This document shows, piece after piece, positions 56,077 through 64,000 of a stretch of DNA of 64,000 bases. The DNA is from Psychrobacter ciconiae (GTDB lineage: Bacteria; Pseudomonadota; Gammaproteobacteria; Pseudomonadales; Moraxellaceae), in contig NZ_CAJGYV010000001.1 in assembly GCF_904846055.1 (NCBI RefSeq), positions 2,356,001 to 2,420,000 of the forward strand, in the 5' to 3' direction. Both the position numbers and the translations under genes were made by a program. Each line of letters begins with the position of its first letter. Position 1 is the first letter of the stretch. Under the pieces are notes generated by a model. That model ran no database searches and had not been told where the DNA came from. It saw only the letters and a list, made by a program, of their open reading frames with translations.

Positions 56077-58191
56077 CTACCAGCGATAGCTTGCGCCAAT
56101 CAGCCACTCGCGGTTGTCAATCGGTCGAAAGTCGCTTGGGTCTTTGACATCGCGCTGAGTGTCAAAAATATTGTTAATCGCGCCATAAAGGCTCAAATTA
56201 TCATTAGCTTGATAATTGAGCTTGCTGTCCAAATTCCAAAAGGCAGGCGAGTAGGACTGGCTTTCTGTGCTGATTAATTGCTTTGACTCATACGTTAAGC
56301 GCGGGATAACTTGCAATTTGTCATTGATTTGATAGTCAACGGCAAGCATGGCTTTGTGATTGGGGCGATAGGTCAGCTCGCTGTCGGCGCTTTTATTGTG
56401 CGTTTTAAGGTAGGCGTAACTGGCTTGAACTTTGGCATTGTCCAAAGCTTGCCAATCGATGCCGACATCGCCGCCATAGGTGTAAGCGCTATCGACGTTG
56501 GTATATTGAAAGATGGAAATACCATTTTCAATCAAGGCATTGCTGTCATCGGTTTGGATCAAGTCTTTAATATCGTTATAAAAACCATTGGCATTCAGGC
56601 TTAATTTGTCCGTCAGTTGACTTTGATAGCCCACTTGAAAGCTGGTTGAGGTTTCCGGCTGCAAGTTTGGATTTCCCATCACTTTATAGCCCAAGTTACT
56701 GTGGTCAAAGACGTAGTAGCGCTCTTTTAAATTGGGAACGCGGTAGCCTGAGCCAATGCTTGCGCGCAGCACATGGTCGCGACCTTGAGCATCCATCAGA
56801 TTATATTTTAAGGCGACTTTTGGGGCAAGATGGTCGCCAAAGTCCTCATCGTTTTGGTAACGAACACCGGTTAGCACCTCAAGATTATCACCAATGAGCC
56901 AATCATCTTGCGCGTAAACCTCGCCAACCGTTCGGCTGACCTCATCGCGAACCAGCTCGCTGACTTGGTTTTTGGTTTGGGTTAAGGTGTCTTTTTGACC
57001 TTGAACGCCAAATTGCAGCAAATGCGTATGCTTATCGGATAATTTAAGTTCAGGCAAATCAAGCTGAGCTTGCGCAAGTGCCGTGGTGATGTCGGCATCA
57101 CGAGCAGAGGTCAGCTCACCGTCTGAAAAGGTATCCGACTGACTTTTATAATCTTCAAATAACCCTTGAACCAAGAGCTGATATGGCTCGGAATTTGCGG
57201 ATAAATGAATATCTGAGCGAGCACCAACGGTAAAGCGATTTTTGGTAATGGCTTCATCGCGCTGCTGCGGTAAGTGCAAGGGCGGCACGTAAAGGCTAAA
57301 GCGGCTGGTGTCATCTTCTTTATAATGCGTGGCTTCCGCCCAGTATTTTGAGTTATTAAGGAGCGCGCCTTGGGTGTTTTTGGTCGCGGCGATATTAGGC
57401 GTAAAGTCAAGGCGAGCGGTCACTTGCGCCTGTGTACTGGCGTCTTTTAAGCGTGACCAACTATCCGTATCAAGGCTTAAGCCTTTATCATCTAGGTAGG
57501 AGGCGGAAAGCCTACCGCGAAGCTGATCACTGTGAGCTAACGCGCCCTCAATCCCTGCTTCAACAAAGCGTTTATTCGCATCAAGGCTTTTGCCAGATGG
57601 GTTTTGCTTGCCATTGCTCGCAATCTCGGTGGTGACATGAGCGCGCAAACTGTCAACTGGCTTGGTGATGATGTTAATCACGCCGCCCATCGCTGCGCTG
57701 CCAAACTGCGCCGACGCCGCCCCTTGAACAATCTCAATTTGCTCAATATCCATGGTCAGATATTGATTTAGATTGACCGTTGAGCCGGTACTTGCTGTGA
57801 TTGGCAAGCCGTCAATCAGCACCAAAACTTGGTCACCGCTAAAGCCTTGCATCACCACTTCATAGCCCGTTTTGCCATGGATTTGGCGCAGATAAACGTT
57901 TGGAAGCAGCTTGAGCGCGTCTTTTAACGTGTGCGCCTGATTGTCATTCAGTGTTTTTTTATCCAAAACCTGAACGACAGCGGGGGCGTCATTAAGCGTC
58001 TTGCTGGATTTGGTGGCAGTGACAACGACCGTATCAAGCTTGGTGCTAGGAGCGCTATTATCAAGAATCAAGTCAGCCGCTTGCGCATCAATCGCGGTCA
58101 TAGCAACTGTCGCCATAATGGCAACGCTCAAAGCTCGGCGCGGTAACTCAAGGTTGGTTGGGAAAAATAAAAGGGTCATTATGAAAGCCAT
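56077..58191 (-). CDS. TonB-dependent haem receptor
   Basis: This outer-membrane receptor of about 704 aa has a signal peptide (ending DAQAAD), TonB box (LDTVVVTAT), and a plug domain with VLVLIDGLPI and IEIVQGAASAQFGSAAMGGVINI. The barrel includes the haem-receptor-type elements GYRVPNLKERY and NPNLQPETS, like the FRAP/NPNL motifs of HemR/HmuR. It ends in a terminal Trp. It probably takes up haem, alone or with the HmuY-like lipoprotein encoded next. It is divergent from hmuSTUV across two Fur boxes. The start is an ATG one codon after a TTG. Confidence 0.88.
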   Translation of the reverse strand: MAFIMTLLFFPTNLELPRRALSVAIMATVAMTAIDAQAADLILDNSAPSTKLDTVVVTATKSSKTLNDAPAVVQVLDKKTLNDNQAHTLKDALKLLPNVYLRQIHGKTGYEVVMQGFSGDQVLVLIDGLPITASTGSTVNLNQYLTMDIEQIEIVQGAASAQFGSAAMGGVINIITKPVDSLRAHVTTEIASNGKQNPSGKSLDANKRFVEAGIEGALAHSDQLRGRLSASYLDDKGLSLDTDSWSRLKDASTQAQVTARLDFTPNIAATKNTQGALLNNSKYWAEATHYKEDDTSRFSLYVPPLHLPQQRDEAITKNRFTVGARSDIHLSANSEPYQLLVQGLFEDYKSQSDTFSDGELTSARDADITTALAQAQLDLPELKLSDKHTHLLQFGVQGQKDTLTQTKNQVSELVRDEVSRTVGEVYAQDDWLIGDNLEVLTGVRYQNDEDFGDHLAPKVALKYNLMDAQGRDHVLRASIGSGYRVPNLKERYYVFDHSNLGYKVMGNPNLQPETSTSFQVGYQSQLTDKLSLNANGFYNDIKDLIQTDDSNALIENGISIFQYTNVDSAYTYGGDVGIDWQALDNAKVQASYAYLKTHNKSADSELTYRPNHKAMLAVDYQINDKLQVIPRLTYESKQLISTESQSYSPAFWNLDSKLNYQANDNLSLYGAINNIFDTQRDVKDPSDFRPIDNREWLIGASYRW

Positions 58192-58304
58192 CAATCAAAA
58201 TCTCGCCTCAAACTTTTACTTAAGCATTAAAAATCACTAAAAATTAAAGTTCGGTGCGTTACGAGTAGTAATGAATCAGAAACAAAGTAGCGCTATGCTA
58301 ATAT

Positions 58305-58350
58305 AAATGATAATTGTTATCAACATTTAAATTATAATTATTATCATTTA
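58305..58350. promoter_or_regulatory. Paired Fur boxes between the haem receptor and hmuS
   Basis: Two AT-rich near-palindromes resemble the Fur consensus GATAATGATAATCATTATC. The first is AATGATAATTGTTATCAAC, and the second is ATTATAATTATTATCATTT. They lie 64 bases before hmuS and about 115 before the receptor start, so one regulator could control both directions under iron limitation. Confidence 0.8.
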
Positions 58351-58413
58351 CAAATAAAACAAAGTTCGGCATAATCTCCCTGATTTGATTTTTCATCTAA
58401 TAAGGAGCCCACC

Positions 58414-59544
58414 ATGACCAAATCTGTTGCTATTTCTCAAAAAGACGCTGCGCTTTGGCAGCGCTATCAAGACCAAAAGGCAGCAAGCCCGATGCTGTTT
58501 CCGACCGAAGGCGCAAAAGCGCTTGGCGTCAGCGAGCTTGAATTGCTCCTTGCTGCGCCGTTCAGCCACTATATCGGCAGCGACTGCAAAGCGGTATTGA
58601 AGCAGTTTAAAGATTTTGGTGAGGTTGAGAGCATCGTTCGCAATGAGTTAGCCGTTCATGAAAAAACTGCCGCCTATCATAACCTTAAACTTGGCGACAA
58701 AATGGGAATCGCCTTGAACGTCGGCGGTTTGGATTTGCGCTTTTTTATGTGGCGCTGGAAGCACATGCTTGCTGTCAACGATTTAAGCCGAGATAAGCCG
58801 TCATACAGCATTCAGTTTTTTGATGAGTCGGGCGCGGCGATTGACAAGGTTTATCTTCGCGACCTAAGTGATGATGCCATCTCGCGTTGGCAAGAGATGA
58901 TTGCTGAGCAAGAAAAATCGGTAAGCGTTGATAGCATTGAGCTTGAGGTCACTGATGCACCAAAGGAGTGGCAGCTTAAAACCCTTGATGATGCCGCGCA
59001 ATCTGAGCTTGAAAAAGGCTGGCTTGCCATGAAAGACGTTCATGAGTTTCATGGTTTATTGCAAAAATTAAAAGTTGACCGCGCCAGCAGTTACGCGCAA
59101 GCGCCTGAAGGTATGACGGCTCAGCTTGAAATGGCAGCCGTTGAAGCCATGTTTGAAAAGGCGCGCGATATTGAGTGCCCAATTATGACTTTCGTTGGCA
59201 ATAGCGGCTTGGTGCAAATCCAAACCGGAACGGTAAAAACGCTCAAACGCATGGGCGATTGGTTCAATATTTTGGATAAAAATCACAATAACTTTACCCT
59301 GCATTTAAAAGACAAAGCGCTAGCTCAAGTTTGGTGCGTCAAGCGTCCAACAGTTGATGGCATCGTGACTTGTATTGAAGGCTTTGATGATAAAGGCGTG
59401 AGCATTTTTAGCGTGTTTGGTCAGCGCAGAGAGGGCAATGCTGAACTTGAGGCTTGGCAAAATATCACTCAAGATTTGGTTGCTAAGTTTGCTATCAATA
59501 ACGCTGTCGAAAGCGCCAAACTACCAAAAGCGGCGAATGCGTAA
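58414..59544 (+). CDS. hmuS: Haem-degrading/haem-carrier protein HmuS
   Basis: The cytoplasmic 376-aa protein of the HemS/ChuS/HmuS family has two repeat halves. The first includes AVHEKTAAYHNLKLGDKMGIALNVGGLDLRFFMWRWKHM, recognisable as NVGGLDLRFFMWRW; the second includes VQIQTGTVKTLKRMGDWFN. The family binds haem and in some members opens the ring to release iron. AAGGAG before the ATG is strong. It leads hmuSTUV and sits 64 bases after the Fur boxes. Confidence 0.93.
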   Translation: MTKSVAISQKDAALWQRYQDQKAASPMLFPTEGAKALGVSELELLLAAPFSHYIGSDCKAVLKQFKDFGEVESIVRNELAVHEKTAAYHNLKLGDKMGIALNVGGLDLRFFMWRWKHMLAVNDLSRDKPSYSIQFFDESGAAIDKVYLRDLSDDAISRWQEMIAEQEKSVSVDSIELEVTDAPKEWQLKTLDDAAQSELEKGWLAMKDVHEFHGLLQKLKVDRASSYAQAPEGMTAQLEMAAVEAMFEKARDIECPIMTFVGNSGLVQIQTGTVKTLKRMGDWFNILDKNHNNFTLHLKDKALAQVWCVKRPTVDGIVTCIEGFDDKGVSIFSVFGQRREGNAELEAWQNITQDLVAKFAINNAVESAKLPKAANA

Positions 59545-59674
59545 GTGTTAAGACAAAGTCAAAAAAGCAAATGTATCGTTTTAACATTGCTCATGACTGC
59601 GGTTTTATCGCTTGTAACTACAGCTTTAAAATCGCAGTTTGGGCAAAACTGTGTGACCAACAAGGAGCGTTATC

Positions 59675-60526
59675 GTGACCCGCGCCAACTTTTTTTCTTC
59701 TTCTATTAATTTTTCAAAAGCTGCGGTTTCAAAAGTTATTCCCGCCGCCGTTCTTGCCAGTTTGATTGCCGCGCCGACCTTATCCGCGCAGGCTTATGAG
59801 CGCATCGTTGCCATGAGCCCCGATGTGGCGGACGTGGTCGTTGCGCTTGGGGCAACCAATAAACTGGTTGGCAAAGACGCCACCAACAATAACCATGCCT
59901 TAAAAAATGTCAAAGCAGTGGGAATGCACCGCAATTTAACCGCTGAGTCTGTCCTTGCGGTCAAGCCAGATTTGGCGCTTGGTAGTTATATGGTTCAGCC
60001 AGCCAGCATTTATCAGCGCTTAAACGGTTTAAAAGTAAAAGCGGTCAATGTTGCGCCTAAGGAAGATGTAAAAACCTTCGCCAATAGCATCCAAACCATC
60101 GGCAGCTATGTCGGCAAAAAGCCGCAAAGCAATCAGCTTGCCGCCTCGTGGTTAAAGCAAATGCAGCCAATGAAAACGACCAAAAAGCGCTACATTTTAA
60201 GTTATGACGGTCGCATTGTTGCCGGAAAAGGTACGGTTGGTGATGAGCTTATCCGCCGCGCAGGGGGCATCAATGCGGCGACTGTGTCGGGGCTTAAGCC
60301 CATGTCGCGCGAAGGTTGGCTTGCTGCAAAGCCTGACGTTATCATCATTGCTGACCACAACCAAAAGTTGGTTGGTGGCGTTGCTGGATTTAGCAAGCGC
60401 CCTGAAATTGCCGCAAGCATGGCGAGTAAAAATGGCGGCATTCAATTTTGGTCGGCGGACAGCTTTTTACGCTTTGGGTTAAATTCCCCGCAAGTGCTAA
60501 AAAAGCTCAACGCTGCCGGAAAATAA
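59675..60526 (+). CDS. hmuT: Haem ABC transporter substrate-binding protein
   Basis: This periplasmic 283-aa binding protein has a signal peptide (through SAQAYERIVAM). Fold markers are VADVVVALGATNKLVGKDAT, VKAVGMHRNLTAESVLAVKPDL (quoted in part: MHRNLTAESVLAVKPDL), and the C-terminal half with GDELIRRAGGINAA. It carries haem to HmuUV. The start is GTG, set by AAGGAG upstream. It follows hmuS by 130 bases. Confidence 0.92.
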   Translation: MTRANFFSSSINFSKAAVSKVIPAAVLASLIAAPTLSAQAYERIVAMSPDVADVVVALGATNKLVGKDATNNNHALKNVKAVGMHRNLTAESVLAVKPDLALGSYMVQPASIYQRLNGLKVKAVNVAPKEDVKTFANSIQTIGSYVGKKPQSNQLAASWLKQMQPMKTTKKRYILSYDGRIVAGKGTVGDELIRRAGGINAATVSGLKPMSREGWLAAKPDVIIIADHNQKLVGGVAGFSKRPEIAASMASKNGGIQFWSADSFLRFGLNSPQVLKKLNAAGK

Positions 60527-60584
60527 ACCGCCGTTTTTAATTTTATCATTTTTATTTTTTAAATTTCACGCAATCGGTTTGGTT

Positions 60585-61580
60585 ATGGCAAATTCAGCAA
60601 ATACGCTTTTAGCACCACTTCCTATCAGCCGCAAAAAGTACAAAAGCAGCATTTATTATGGTCTCGCGGCGCTTGTGTCCTTGCTGCTGATTTGGCTTGG
60701 GCTTGGCATTGGTTTTGGCGAATGGTCAAATCCGCTGCACTTGGATGATACTATTTGGCAGCTTCGTTATCCGCGAGTGGTAACCGCGCTGCTCGTTGGC
60801 ATGGCGTTGTCGGTCAGTGGGGCAGCATTGCAAGCGTTGTTTGAAAACCCACTTGCTGACCCCAGCCTTATTGGCACGTCAGGTGGCGCGGCGCTTGGGG
60901 TGGTGTTGGTGCTTGCTTTTGGCATTGGCGGGATTGGCGTTCCGCTTGCTGCATTTACCGGAAGTGTGCTTGTTTGCTTGTTTATTTTGGCGTGTCACCG
61001 GTTTTTGGGCGGCGGTCAAATGGGGCTGCTGATTTTGGGCTTTGTTATTAGCGCGTTTTGCGCGGCGGTGGTCAGCCTGATTTTATTTATGTCCGATGAC
61101 ATGGTGCTGCGCTCAGCGACCAACTGGCTGTCAGGAAGTATGGCGGAGGCGGGGTTTGTGCCGCTGCGATATTCCATCATCTCGATGCTGCTTGGGCTGG
61201 TTATTTTGTTGCCGCTTGGTCGTAAGCTTGATGGCTTAATGCTTGGTGAAACCGCTGCCAAATCGCTTGGCATTCAAGTTGGCGCAACGCGCTGCTTGGT
61301 GGTGATTGCCTCGGCGCTGTTGACGGGGGCGGCGGTATCGCTTGCCGGCGTGATAGGATTTATTGGGATGATGGTGCCAAACTTACTGGCGATTTTATTT
61401 GGCGGCGGTCGGCTGCGACTGATGCTTTGGTCGGGCTGGCTTGGGGCGATGCTGCTGTTGGTCATCGATGCCATGGCGCGGCACGTGGCGTATCCGGTAG
61501 ATGTTCCGGTTGGTATTGTCTTGGCGCTTTTGGGTGGACCTTTTTTTATTTGGCTGTTTGTTAAAAGCTCACGCCGCTGA
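60585..61580 (+). CDS. hmuU: Haem ABC transporter permease (FecCD family)
   Basis: This 331-aa inner-membrane permease has about ten helices and the FecCD/BtuC markers LRYPRVVTALLVGMALSVSGAALQ (quoted in part: YPRVVTALLVGMALSVSGA), NPLADPSLIGTSGGAALG, and GFIGMMVPNLLAILFGGG. I take the ATG at 60585; a TTG two codons upstream is possible. It lies between hmuT and hmuV. Confidence 0.93.
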   Translation: MANSANTLLAPLPISRKKYKSSIYYGLAALVSLLLIWLGLGIGFGEWSNPLHLDDTIWQLRYPRVVTALLVGMALSVSGAALQALFENPLADPSLIGTSGGAALGVVLVLAFGIGGIGVPLAAFTGSVLVCLFILACHRFLGGGQMGLLILGFVISAFCAAVVSLILFMSDDMVLRSATNWLSGSMAEAGFVPLRYSIISMLLGLVILLPLGRKLDGLMLGETAAKSLGIQVGATRCLVVIASALLTGAAVSLAGVIGFIGMMVPNLLAILFGGGRLRLMLWSGWLGAMLLLVIDAMARHVAYPVDVPVGIVLALLGGPFFIWLFVKSSRR

Positions 61581-61609
61581 TTTGTGCAAAGTAAAATAAG
61601 GAATTGACA

Positions 61610-62389
61610 ATGACGACAACAACGGACGAGCTGTTAAAGCTCAGCAATATCCGTATCCAATCAGGGCAAAAAGTGCTGCTTGATGTTGAGCAAATCCGCC
61701 TGCCTAAGCAAAAACTGGTGGCGTTTATTGGTCCTAATGGTGCAGGAAAAAGCACGCTGCTGCATAGCATATTAGGTCAGCATTCAAGCTTGGGGCTGAG
61801 CACTCAAGGTAATATCAGCGTTCAAGGTCAGCCGGTAAATGAAGCACTGCAAGCTGGCAAAATTGCTTGGGTCGGTCAGCATGAGCGCTTTGAATTGCCG
61901 TTGACCGTCCTTGATTACGCGCTGCTTGGCGTGTCGCCAAATCTAGCTTGGTATCAACGCCCAAATAAAGACCACGTTACTCGCGCCAAACGCCTGCTGC
62001 AAGAGTTTGAGTTATCCAGCCTGCTTGAGTCGCGCGTTCAAAGCTTATCCGGCGGTGAAAAGCAGCGCCTTGCCATTGTCCGCGCGCTGATGCAAGATAC
62101 TGAAATTTTGATGTTTGATGAGCCAACCAACCATTTAGACATTCGCCATCAGCGTTTTTTACTGCGTTATCTTCATGATTTGGTGCGCCTGCGCCAAAAA
62201 AGCATTTTGGTCGTATTGCATGACTTGACCCACGCCTACCGATATACCGATGAAGTCGTGCTATTAAGTCAAGGTCGCGTCGTGACTCAAGGTACGCCTT
62301 GTGAGGTGATGACGTGCCAGACGCTTAGCGACGTTTATCAGGTCGATATCAAAGCTCATGAAACAACCGATGGCATGGTGTTTGTTTAA
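61610..62389 (+). CDS. hmuV: Haem ABC transporter ATP-binding protein
   Basis: This 259-aa ATPase has Walker A GPNGAGKST, the Q-loop in AWVGQHERFELPL, signature LSGGEKQRLA, and Walker B ILMFDEPTNHLD. It drives haem import with HmuU and HmuT. The ATG at 61610 has AAGGA nine bases upstream; a TTG two codons earlier is less likely. It is the last gene of hmuSTUV. Confidence 0.94.
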   Translation: MTTTTDELLKLSNIRIQSGQKVLLDVEQIRLPKQKLVAFIGPNGAGKSTLLHSILGQHSSLGLSTQGNISVQGQPVNEALQAGKIAWVGQHERFELPLTVLDYALLGVSPNLAWYQRPNKDHVTRAKRLLQEFELSSLLESRVQSLSGGEKQRLAIVRALMQDTEILMFDEPTNHLDIRHQRFLLRYLHDLVRLRQKSILVVLHDLTHAYRYTDEVVLLSQGRVVTQGTPCEVMTCQTLSDVYQVDIKAHETTDGMVFV

Positions 62390-62488
62390 CCACTTTTGCG
62401 GGTTTAACCTTGTTTTTTTGTATAATGAAAGGCATGATAAAGCATAAGGACAGATAGTTTTATTCCATTTTGTGGCAAGGAGCGCCTG

Positions 62489-63505
62489 ATGCAGTTATTA
62501 AACCAAGCGGTCGTTCGCGAGCAGTTGACCATGACCGCCGCGATTGATGCTATTGAGCAGCTACTCGTTTTGCAGCACCATCATCCCGATTGGGTCAAAT
62601 CGCCCGAGCGGCTCGTCATCCCGACCTTTGAGGGCTCAAACTTACAAAGTCAAGGCTCGCATTTGTCCATGCCTGCGACCATTTTTGATGGCACTAATGA
62701 GTTTGCTGTGGTCAAGCTGGTCACCATTTGCCCTGACAATCCCAAACGTAACCTACCAACCACCACTGCCAACATCACCGTATCGGACAACGCCACAGGG
62801 CGGATGCTTGCCATCATGGATGGCAGTTATATCACCGAGGTGAGAACGGCCGCGCTATCGGGCATTGCAACCAAACTTATGGCAAAACGAGATTGTCAAA
62901 GCGTTGCCGTTATCGGCTGCGGCGGAATGGCGTTTGAGCAGCTTAACGCGACTCTTAGCGTTCGCCCGAGTGTTAAGCGCGTGTATTTGTGGAACAGAAG
63001 CCAAGGCGGAGCGACGGCGTTTAAATCTAAGTTTGACCAAGACTATGATTTTGACAATGTTGAGCTTATCGTTTGTGATAATATCGATGACGCATTAAAA
63101 GAGGCAGACATCATCAATGTAGCAACGCGCGCCACTCAAGGGTTATTTTGCTTAAACCAAATCAAAAATGATGCGCATATCAATGCCGTCGGCGCTTATT
63201 TGCCTTCAATGAAAGAAATCAGTAATGATATCATCGCAAAAAGCCAAGTCATCGTTGATGATATTGTCGGCAGCCAAGCGGAGGCAGGAGACCTCATTCA
63301 AGCTCATGAAGCTACCGATTGCTCATGGGAGTGGGGTGATATGAGTGGTGATTTAAAATCGCTACTGATTTCCCCTAACAAAATCGATGCCAGCAAGCTT
63401 ACTTTGTTTAAATCAGTTGGCGCGGCAAGCTTTGATGCGGCGGTCGGTCTTTATTTGGCAAAAAAGGCTACCAAGTTGCCGCTTGGAATTAAGACGGCTT
63501 GGTAA
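62489..63505 (+). CDS. Ornithine cyclodeaminase/mu-crystallin family protein
   Basis: The 338-aa NAD(P)-dependent enzyme has the substrate region with SHLSMPATIFDGTNEFAVVKLV (seen in part: FDGTNEFAVVKLV), NATGRMLAIMDGSYITEVRTAA, the Rossmann motif AVIGCGGMAFEQLNA and INAVGAYLPSMKEI. Family members act as ornithine cyclodeaminases, alanine dehydrogenases, ketimine reductases or staphyloferrin/SbnB-like synthases. Which applies is not visible. AAGGAG lies before the ATG. It follows hmuV by about 100 bases on the same strand, so a shared transcript is possible but unproven. Confidence 0.85.
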   Translation: MQLLNQAVVREQLTMTAAIDAIEQLLVLQHHHPDWVKSPERLVIPTFEGSNLQSQGSHLSMPATIFDGTNEFAVVKLVTICPDNPKRNLPTTTANITVSDNATGRMLAIMDGSYITEVRTAALSGIATKLMAKRDCQSVAVIGCGGMAFEQLNATLSVRPSVKRVYLWNRSQGGATAFKSKFDQDYDFDNVELIVCDNIDDALKEADIINVATRATQGLFCLNQIKNDAHINAVGAYLPSMKEISNDIIAKSQVIVDDIVGSQAEAGDLIQAHEATDCSWEWGDMSGDLKSLLISPNKIDASKLTLFKSVGAASFDAAVGLYLAKKATKLPLGIKTAW

Positions 63506-63580
63506 CCTTTTTCTGGGCTTTTTAGAAAAAATTGTTATTGTTAAAAATTTGGTTATTGTTTTATTTAATTCATTTTAAGT

Positions 63581-64000
63581 AGGGCGTGTTGAACATTGGG
63601 AAGAAATTGATGGCAAAAAAATAGCGAACGGTTAATCTTTAAGTTCTCACACAAAAAAGATGCCGATCGCTATGCCTCGCACGATGCTCACAGATGAACA
63701 CTGGACAAGACTAAGACCTATCTTACTCGAATTAAATCTCTATGACAAAGTAAATCTTAGGAGAACGGTTGAAGGCGTGCTATATCGGATGCGCGTTGGT
63801 TGTCCTTGGCGTGACTTACCAGAGTATTTTGGCAAGTCTAATACCGTCTACAAAGCATTCCGGCGCTGGTCTGCCAGCAATAAGCTGATTGCGCTGTTTG
63901 AATTATTGATCAAAGGCTCAGACCTTGAATGGGTCTTCATTGATGCCACTCATGTCAAAGCGCATCAGCACAGCAGTGGTGCTCATGAGAATGCTCAGGC
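63581..64000 (+). mobile_element. IS5-family insertion sequence, left part (cut by window edge)
   Basis: The end of the window carries the start of an IS5-family (IS427-like) element. A probable left terminal region begins AGGGCGTGTTGAACATTGGG. The transposase frame follows after about 70 bases and runs off the edge. The right end and target duplication are outside the window, so the exact boundary is unconfirmed. Confidence 0.75.
63672..64000 (+). CDS. IS5-family transposase, N-terminal part (partial)
   Basis: The open frame starts at the ATG of MPRTMLTDEHWTRLRPILLE and is cut after about 109 codons. The sequence has the DUF4096-type N-terminal domain (VEGVLYRMRVGCPWRDLPEYFG, seen in part: YRMRVGCPWRDLPEYFG) and the first catalytic Asp in FIDATHVKAHQHSSGA. 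In this group the full transposase is often split over two frames joined by programmed frameshifting, which cannot be judged here. Function: transposition of the IS. Confidence 0.88.
   Translation, partial: MPRTMLTDEHWTRLRPILLELNLYDKVNLRRTVEGVLYRMRVGCPWRDLPEYFGKSNTVYKAFRRWSASNKLIALFELLIKGSDLEWVFIDATHVKAHQHSSGAHENAQ

Overview
The window looks like a chromosomal stretch of a gammaproteobacterium of the family Moraxellaceae (Psychrobacter/Moraxella-like). Base composition is moderate (roughly mid-40s % GC by eye). The pointers are: glnA followed by a DUF4124 protein, a trpGDC cluster separate from trpE, an NF038104-type small lipoprotein, bacterial-type ahcY-metF under an S-adenosylhomocysteine riboswitch, and Fur-controlled hmuSTUV haem uptake. 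The genus is an inference from gene content. Most of the window is core metabolism. Accessory features are a surface-polysaccharide patch (41.2-45.3 kb), a haem-uptake locus (54.7-62.4 kb) and an IS5-family element cut by the right edge.

Layout. 0.2-5 kb: acyl-CoA dehydrogenase, a PAS-GGDEF-EAL protein, rsmE. 5.2-7.6 kb: ahcY-metF (minus strand) behind an SAH riboswitch. 7.7-12 kb: a BtuB-like TonB-dependent receptor and a large MscS-type channel. 12-15.6 kb: trpGDC-smr (minus). 16-19.1 kb: glnA, a DUF4124 protein, a SIMPL protein. 19.3 kb: ffs (4.5S/SRP RNA). 19.6-23.8 kb: LemA, a long M48 peptidase and a protein I read as a divergent HolD (DNA polymerase III psi). 23.8-31.4 kb: serC-yejA-gloB-yejBEF. 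31.5-37.3 kb: yqhA, a rubredoxin/MBL protein, folE, fabI preceded by a TTTATTG heptanucleotide tract, DUF1275, and a divergent Rrf2 regulator/flavin oxidoreductase pair. 37.5-41 kb: a 56-aa acidic protein, a frameshifted DASS anion transporter, the ribosomal oxygenase roxA, a small lipoprotein. 41.2-45.3 kb: WavE-like transferase and a minus-strand operon of HAD phosphatase, a frameshifted nucleotidyltransferase-kinase fusion, and a sugar nucleotidyltransferase. 45.5-54.7 kb: purB, two unknown envelope proteins, mnmA, ispF, grxD, an unknown protein, mnmG, chaB, an AEC transporter. 54.7-62.4 kb: HmuY-like lipoprotein plus TonB receptor (minus) divergent from hmuSTUV (plus), sharing paired Fur boxes. 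62.5-64 kb: an ornithine cyclodeaminase-family protein and a partial IS.

How the genes work together. ahcY and metF recycle the methyl cycle and sense SAH at the RNA level. The haem locus captures haem outside the cell, moves it through the TonB receptor and HmuTUV, and processes it with HmuS. The Yej proteins import peptides and share a gene string with serC and gloB. The polysaccharide genes probably add an activated, phosphorylated substituent to a surface glycan.

The points most worth a second look are the 7-bp tandem tract in the probable 5' leader of fabI, the two single-base frameshifts beside homopolymers (T7 in the DASS transporter, C4 in the polysaccharide fusion gene), the HolD candidate with a long acidic linker, and the HmuY-like protein in a proteobacterial haem locus. 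I found no CRISPR array, tRNA, rRNA or clearly undescribed multi-gene defence system.
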